Of a stretch of 64,000 nt of DNA, positions 61,107 through 64,000 are shown in pieces. Both the position numbers and the translations under genes were made by a program. Origin of the DNA: Oscillospiraceae bacterium (GTDB taxonomy: Bacteria > Bacillota > Clostridia > Oscillospirales > Oscillospiraceae); NCBI GenBank assembly GCA_902802045.1, contig CADCKQ010000005.1:62001-126000 (forward strand), written 5' to 3'. The notes under the pieces are model-generated. The model ran no database searches, had not been told where the DNA came from, and was given only the letters and a program-made list of their open reading frames with translations. Numbering within the stretch: position 1 is the stretch's first letter; each line of letters begins with the position of its first letter.

Positions 61107-63428
61107 ATGAAAAAATGGATCAGTCTTTTACTCGTCCTGGTTATGGTGTTTTCGCTGAGCGGAGGGCTCGGTATCAGTGCCTTTGCGGAGGACCTTGCTG
61201 AAAACGCCGTAACGGAAGAGACGGCGGATACGGAAGAGACTTCAGACGAGGAACTCGTAACAGAGGAGCCTGCTGCGGAAGAGCTTCTGAAAGAAGAAAT
61301 CTTAGAAGAGAAACCCGTAACGGAGGAGCCTGCAGCAGAAGCGCTTCCCGAGGAAGAAACCGTAGAGGAAGAGAGTGAGGACGAGGAAGAAGAGACCATA
61401 GACGACAGCGAGAAGTATGTCTTTTCAAAATCTGTCAGAGACGGCGGCACTTATGTCCTGGCGTATGAAGAAGACGGGATCTTCTATGTCGTTACGAATT
61501 CTGACGGTGTCCTTTGTGTATCACAGCTTGACAGACTGACCGCAACTGCGGTCGATAAGACCATGCTGTGGACGATATCGAACGGCCCGACAGATTTCGC
61601 GTTCGGCAACAACGGTTATTATCTGACTGCTGCTTCAGGCGGCATAGAACTGGTCTCCCGGGAAGATAACGCCTGGTCCTACAGCGGGACTTATATAGAC
61701 TATACTACGGTATCTGATGTTTCATATATCGCAGTTATTTCCGGAGGACAGCTGTCTGCAAGCGGCGGTGACTTTGGCAGCACTTCCGGCAGAGTCGTGC
61801 TCTACAGGCTCGAGAGCGAGATCGAACTTCGGGCCTCAGGATTTTATCAGTCATACAGCAATGAATTAATCTCGGATTCGAATTATACAGTCTTTGTCAG
61901 CACTGACCGCCACGGCAGTACAGAGGCGCTTCAGTCGGTTGTTTCCTCTGCGGAGGGATATGTAGAGTCGGTTTACGGCACTTCGATAGATAAGACCGTT
62001 CATGGAGGCGATCTGGTCGACAGCGGAGATGTCTCATATAACGGCGCAACAGGTCTTGAGGCTGTGAACATGCAGTACAGTGAGATACTGGAATGGATGG
62101 ACCCGGCAGGTGCAGATAATTTCTATACTTACGGTCACAGTCACGATCAAAATGTTACTGAAAACGGTGCAAACGGTTTTCTGGACAGCGCAGGCCTGGT
62201 CGGAGGCAATTCCGGCGCGGTAGAGCTGAGCAGCTGGGCGTACCTCTGGGGCATTAATCATTTCGAAATGACCTATGCAGATCTTGCAGCGGATGCAGCA
62301 AATCAGTTTTTAAGCTGGGTCGACAGTCTTGGAGATGAAGATCATCATGTCATTATTATTGTCAGTCATGTCCCCATGCATCAGAGGCGTGGAGACAATG
62401 CCGGCGCTGCTGTCTGGCTCAATGCGATCAATATCGCCGCGGAAAACAACGACATTATTTTCCTTTGGGGGCATAACCATACCCAATCGAACGGTAATGA
62501 TTTTTCATGTGAATTTGTAGCGCCCGGCGGTTCCATCGTCCCGGAAGGAGGCAACAGCACGCAGATCAATTTCACGTATGCTCTGGCAGGTTATACAAAT
62601 AAAAGCGCCGGAGATTGGAACGGTTCTGCGATTACTGTTTCCAACGATAGTATCTTCGTTGATCATTTCAAAACGGCCAATCTGTCTGCGACTCCAAACA
62701 CTGCATTCTATGATACGCGGGACATCATAAGAAGAGACCCTGTTCCTGTGATTTCAGTAGAATATGTTGCAAGAAATAATAATACGGGAGAAGAATATGA
62801 GGACGTATCTGATGCGATTATGGCTGCAGGGTCAGGAGAGACAGTTGAGCTTCTGAAAGACTGCTCCGATGATTTTGTAATGGTTACGGTAGGCAGAACG
62901 CTTGACCTGAGCGGAAAGACGCTGACAGCGGATTTTGTGGCAGGATTCAGCGGGTCGAATCTGATAGACAGCAGTGACCACGCCGGACTTCTCGCTTGCA
63001 GCAATGTCACACTTAACAAAGATAACAGTCAGATGCCGGTGAAGACAGTTGAAGGATATAAATTCCTTACGATAACACCGAGCCAGAGCATTGTCGATCA
63101 GGGAAATCCGGATGTTCTGTACCTGAGAACTAGGCCGTACTTCATGAGTCCTGCAATAGGGCACCAGTTCTTTGGTGACGGAATGTCAGATAACGGTATA
63201 TCGATAGAAGCGAGACTGACATATACTAACAGCCAGGGAAGCAGTTCCAATACATTCTTCTCATATAACGACACACATGCGAGCAGCGTGTATAATGGAG
63301 GAACTCCGAGCGTAAGATTCTATGTAAGATTTACCGGAGTAAGTACACTTCAGAATGTAAAGGCGACAACGATTATCAGGTCTGATACAGGAGTTGAGTT
63401 CGTTTGTCCGGAGCTTAGTTTTTCTTAA
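61107..63428 (+). CDS. Secreted metallophosphoesterase with acidic linker
   Basis: A 773-residue exported protein. Residues 1-27 are a Sec signal peptide (ALA-type end near SAFAE). Residues 28-100 are an acidic Thr/Glu linker in which VTEEPAAE occurs twice. A beta-rich module (about 103-235) precedes a calcineurin-like phosphoesterase: D267-R-H269, G301-D302-x2-D305, GHSH (343-346), SHVPMH (420-425) and GHNH (455-458) give the full metal-ligand set. A C-terminal region of beta modules (about 540-773) has no clear anchor motif. The substrate is unknown. A second secreted gene follows 37 bp on. Confidence 0.85.
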   Translation: MKKWISLLLVLVMVFSLSGGLGISAFAEDLAENAVTEETADTEETSDEELVTEEPAAEELLKEEILEEKPVTEEPAAEALPEEETVEEESEDEEEETIDDSEKYVFSKSVRDGGTYVLAYEEDGIFYVVTNSDGVLCVSQLDRLTATAVDKTMLWTISNGPTDFAFGNNGYYLTAASGGIELVSREDNAWSYSGTYIDYTTVSDVSYIAVISGGQLSASGGDFGSTSGRVVLYRLESEIELRASGFYQSYSNELISDSNYTVFVSTDRHGSTEALQSVVSSAEGYVESVYGTSIDKTVHGGDLVDSGDVSYNGATGLEAVNMQYSEILEWMDPAGADNFYTYGHSHDQNVTENGANGFLDSAGLVGGNSGAVELSSWAYLWGINHFEMTYADLAADAANQFLSWVDSLGDEDHHVIIIVSHVPMHQRRGDNAGAAVWLNAINIAAENNDIIFLWGHNHTQSNGNDFSCEFVAPGGSIVPEGGNSTQINFTYALAGYTNKSAGDWNGSAITVSNDSIFVDHFKTANLSATPNTAFYDTRDIIRRDPVPVISVEYVARNNNTGEEYEDVSDAIMAAGSGETVELLKDCSDDFVMVTVGRTLDLSGKTLTADFVAGFSGSNLIDSSDHAGLLACSNVTLNKDNSQMPVKTVEGYKFLTITPSQSIVDQGNPDVLYLRTRPYFMSPAIGHQFFGDGMSDNGISIEARLTYTNSQGSSSNTFFSYNDTHASSVYNGGTPSVRFYVRFTGVSTLQNVKATTIIRSDTGVEFVCPELSFS

Positions 63429-63465
63429 ACAGTATTATATAATTGCAGTAAGAAAGGAAGAAAAA

Positions 63466-64000
63466 ATGAAAAAACTGGTTTCACTTATTCTTTGCTTTAT
63501 ACTTGCGTTTTCTCTGCTGCCTGTTTCATCTTTTGCAGAGGAACTGACAACTTCTTCCGACACTATTGTTTCGGAAGAAGTATTGGTGGAAAACGAATCG
63601 GAAACAGATGAAATAAAGAATGAAGAAACTCCGGAGGATCTTGAACCGGACCGGACGGAGCCGGAATTGGTTACCGTCAGATTTGAATGTGATCCGAAGG
63701 ACACGGAAATAACCGTTTACGCCCCTGGAGATTCACAGCAGGAAGAAGATAAGCTCCGAATAATAGAGCCTGAGACAGATGGCAGTTATCTGCTTCTTCC
63801 GGGAACATATTATTATGATGCGGTGCGTGAAGGATATGATACCCTTGAATTAAAGGAGTTTACTATTTCAGGAAATACAGAAAGCACAGGATCACAGGTA
63901 CTTTCTGTTGCGTTGATAACTAAAGCTGATAAATCGGACGATCTTGATGGTAGATCGTTGAATGAAGTTTCTGCTTATTCAGCAGTATTACCTGAAAGTA
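63466..64000 (+). CDS. Secreted protein with acidic linker, cut by window end
   Basis: The first 178 codons of an ORF that runs off the window. Residues 1-24 are a signal peptide (FAEE cleavage region), then a Glu/Thr/Ser-rich stretch and a beta-rich domain (VTVRFECDPKDTEITVY, GSYLLLPGTYYYDAVREGYDTLE) that resembles PEGA-type extracytoplasmic modules. It shares the signal-peptide style and acidic linker of the preceding gene. RBS AGAAAGGAAG gives a strong start. Function is unknown; the rest lies outside. Confidence 0.7.
   Translation, partial: MKKLVSLILCFILAFSLLPVSSFAEELTTSSDTIVSEEVLVENESETDEIKNEETPEDLEPDRTEPELVTVRFECDPKDTEITVYAPGDSQQEEDKLRIIEPETDGSYLLLPGTYYYDAVREGYDTLELKEFTISGNTESTGSQVLSVALITKADKSDDLDGRSLNEVSAYSAVLPES

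Noticed and set aside
1..64000. tRNA or rRNA genes
   Set aside because: No cloverleaf with a GGTTCRANNCC-type arm and no rRNA-like sequence was noticed in the intergenic gaps; a tRNA scan would settle it.

Overview
The window looks like a chromosomal piece of a Bacillota, class Clostridia (family and genus not resolvable by eye). Support comes from the gene order rpsJ-rplC-...-rplQ with secY, adk, map, infA and rpmJ inside it, zinc-type S14 and S4, an Adk with a four-Cys LID, purine-rich Shine-Dalgarno sites (AGGAGG) before nearly every gene, some TTG and GTG starts, clear SigA-type promoters, and a GdpP-rplI-dnaB-tilS-hpt-ftsH run.

Layout. (1) 1-3.1 kb: an AT-rich accessory patch with a gene split by an in-frame TAA whose C-terminus carries a HEPN-like Rx4H motif, a 32-residue ORF on the minus strand with its own RBS and terminator, a 108-residue unknown, and a 59-residue Cys-rich ORF. 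(2) 3.1-7.4 kb: a MerR regulator with a textbook 19-bp-spacer promoter, a lipoprotein, an SDR oxidoreductase, and two consecutive esterase-like genes behind back-to-back divergent promoters. (3) 7.4-23.3 kb: the S10-spc-alpha ribosomal superoperon, one strand, with one strong promoter and terminator seen, a structured leader that can sequester the rpsJ RBS, and several structured intergenic segments. (4) 23.4-34.3 kb: the four dTDP-L-rhamnose genes, then gdpP, rplI, dnaB, tilS, hpt and ftsH. (5) 34.3-52.2 kb: a surface-polysaccharide locus: a UDP-sugar 4,6-dehydratase and PLP aminotransferase; a degenerate deacetylase-like membrane protein; a CpsC/CpsD/CpsB chain-length and tyrosine-kinase/phosphatase module; a TagO/WecA-type initiating transferase; glycosyltransferases; VanZ; an AT-rich Wzy-glycosyltransferase-Wzx island; a CDP-glycerol module (glycerophosphotransferase plus TagD); and a GT2. 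(6) 52.2-60.9 kb: two paralogous nucleotidyltransferase-family genes, each followed by the same 145-bp double-hairpin repeat; a WYL regulator divergent from a primase-helicase-like gene across a perfect 11+11 bp palindrome; a Fic AMP-transferase-like gene with a three-site candidate operator; and an LCP ligase. (7) 61-64 kb: two secreted proteins with acidic linkers, one a metallophosphoesterase, the other cut by the window end.

Working together: dTDP-rhamnose, the UDP-amino-sugar pair and CDP-glycerol would supply precursors. The TagO-like enzyme starts the lipid-linked unit, the glycosyltransferases and glycerophosphotransferase extend it, Wzx/Wzy/CpsCD flip, polymerise and control length, and LCP attaches the polymer to the wall. 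This chain is inferred from families and adjacency. The strongest candidates for something undescribed are the WYL/primase-helicase pair with its palindrome, the Fic operator array, the duplicated nucleotidyltransferase/hairpin unit, and the heptamer (GAATTAA-like) repeats that share a promoter-leader cassette between two surface genes. No tRNA, rRNA, CRISPR array or intact insertion sequence was seen.
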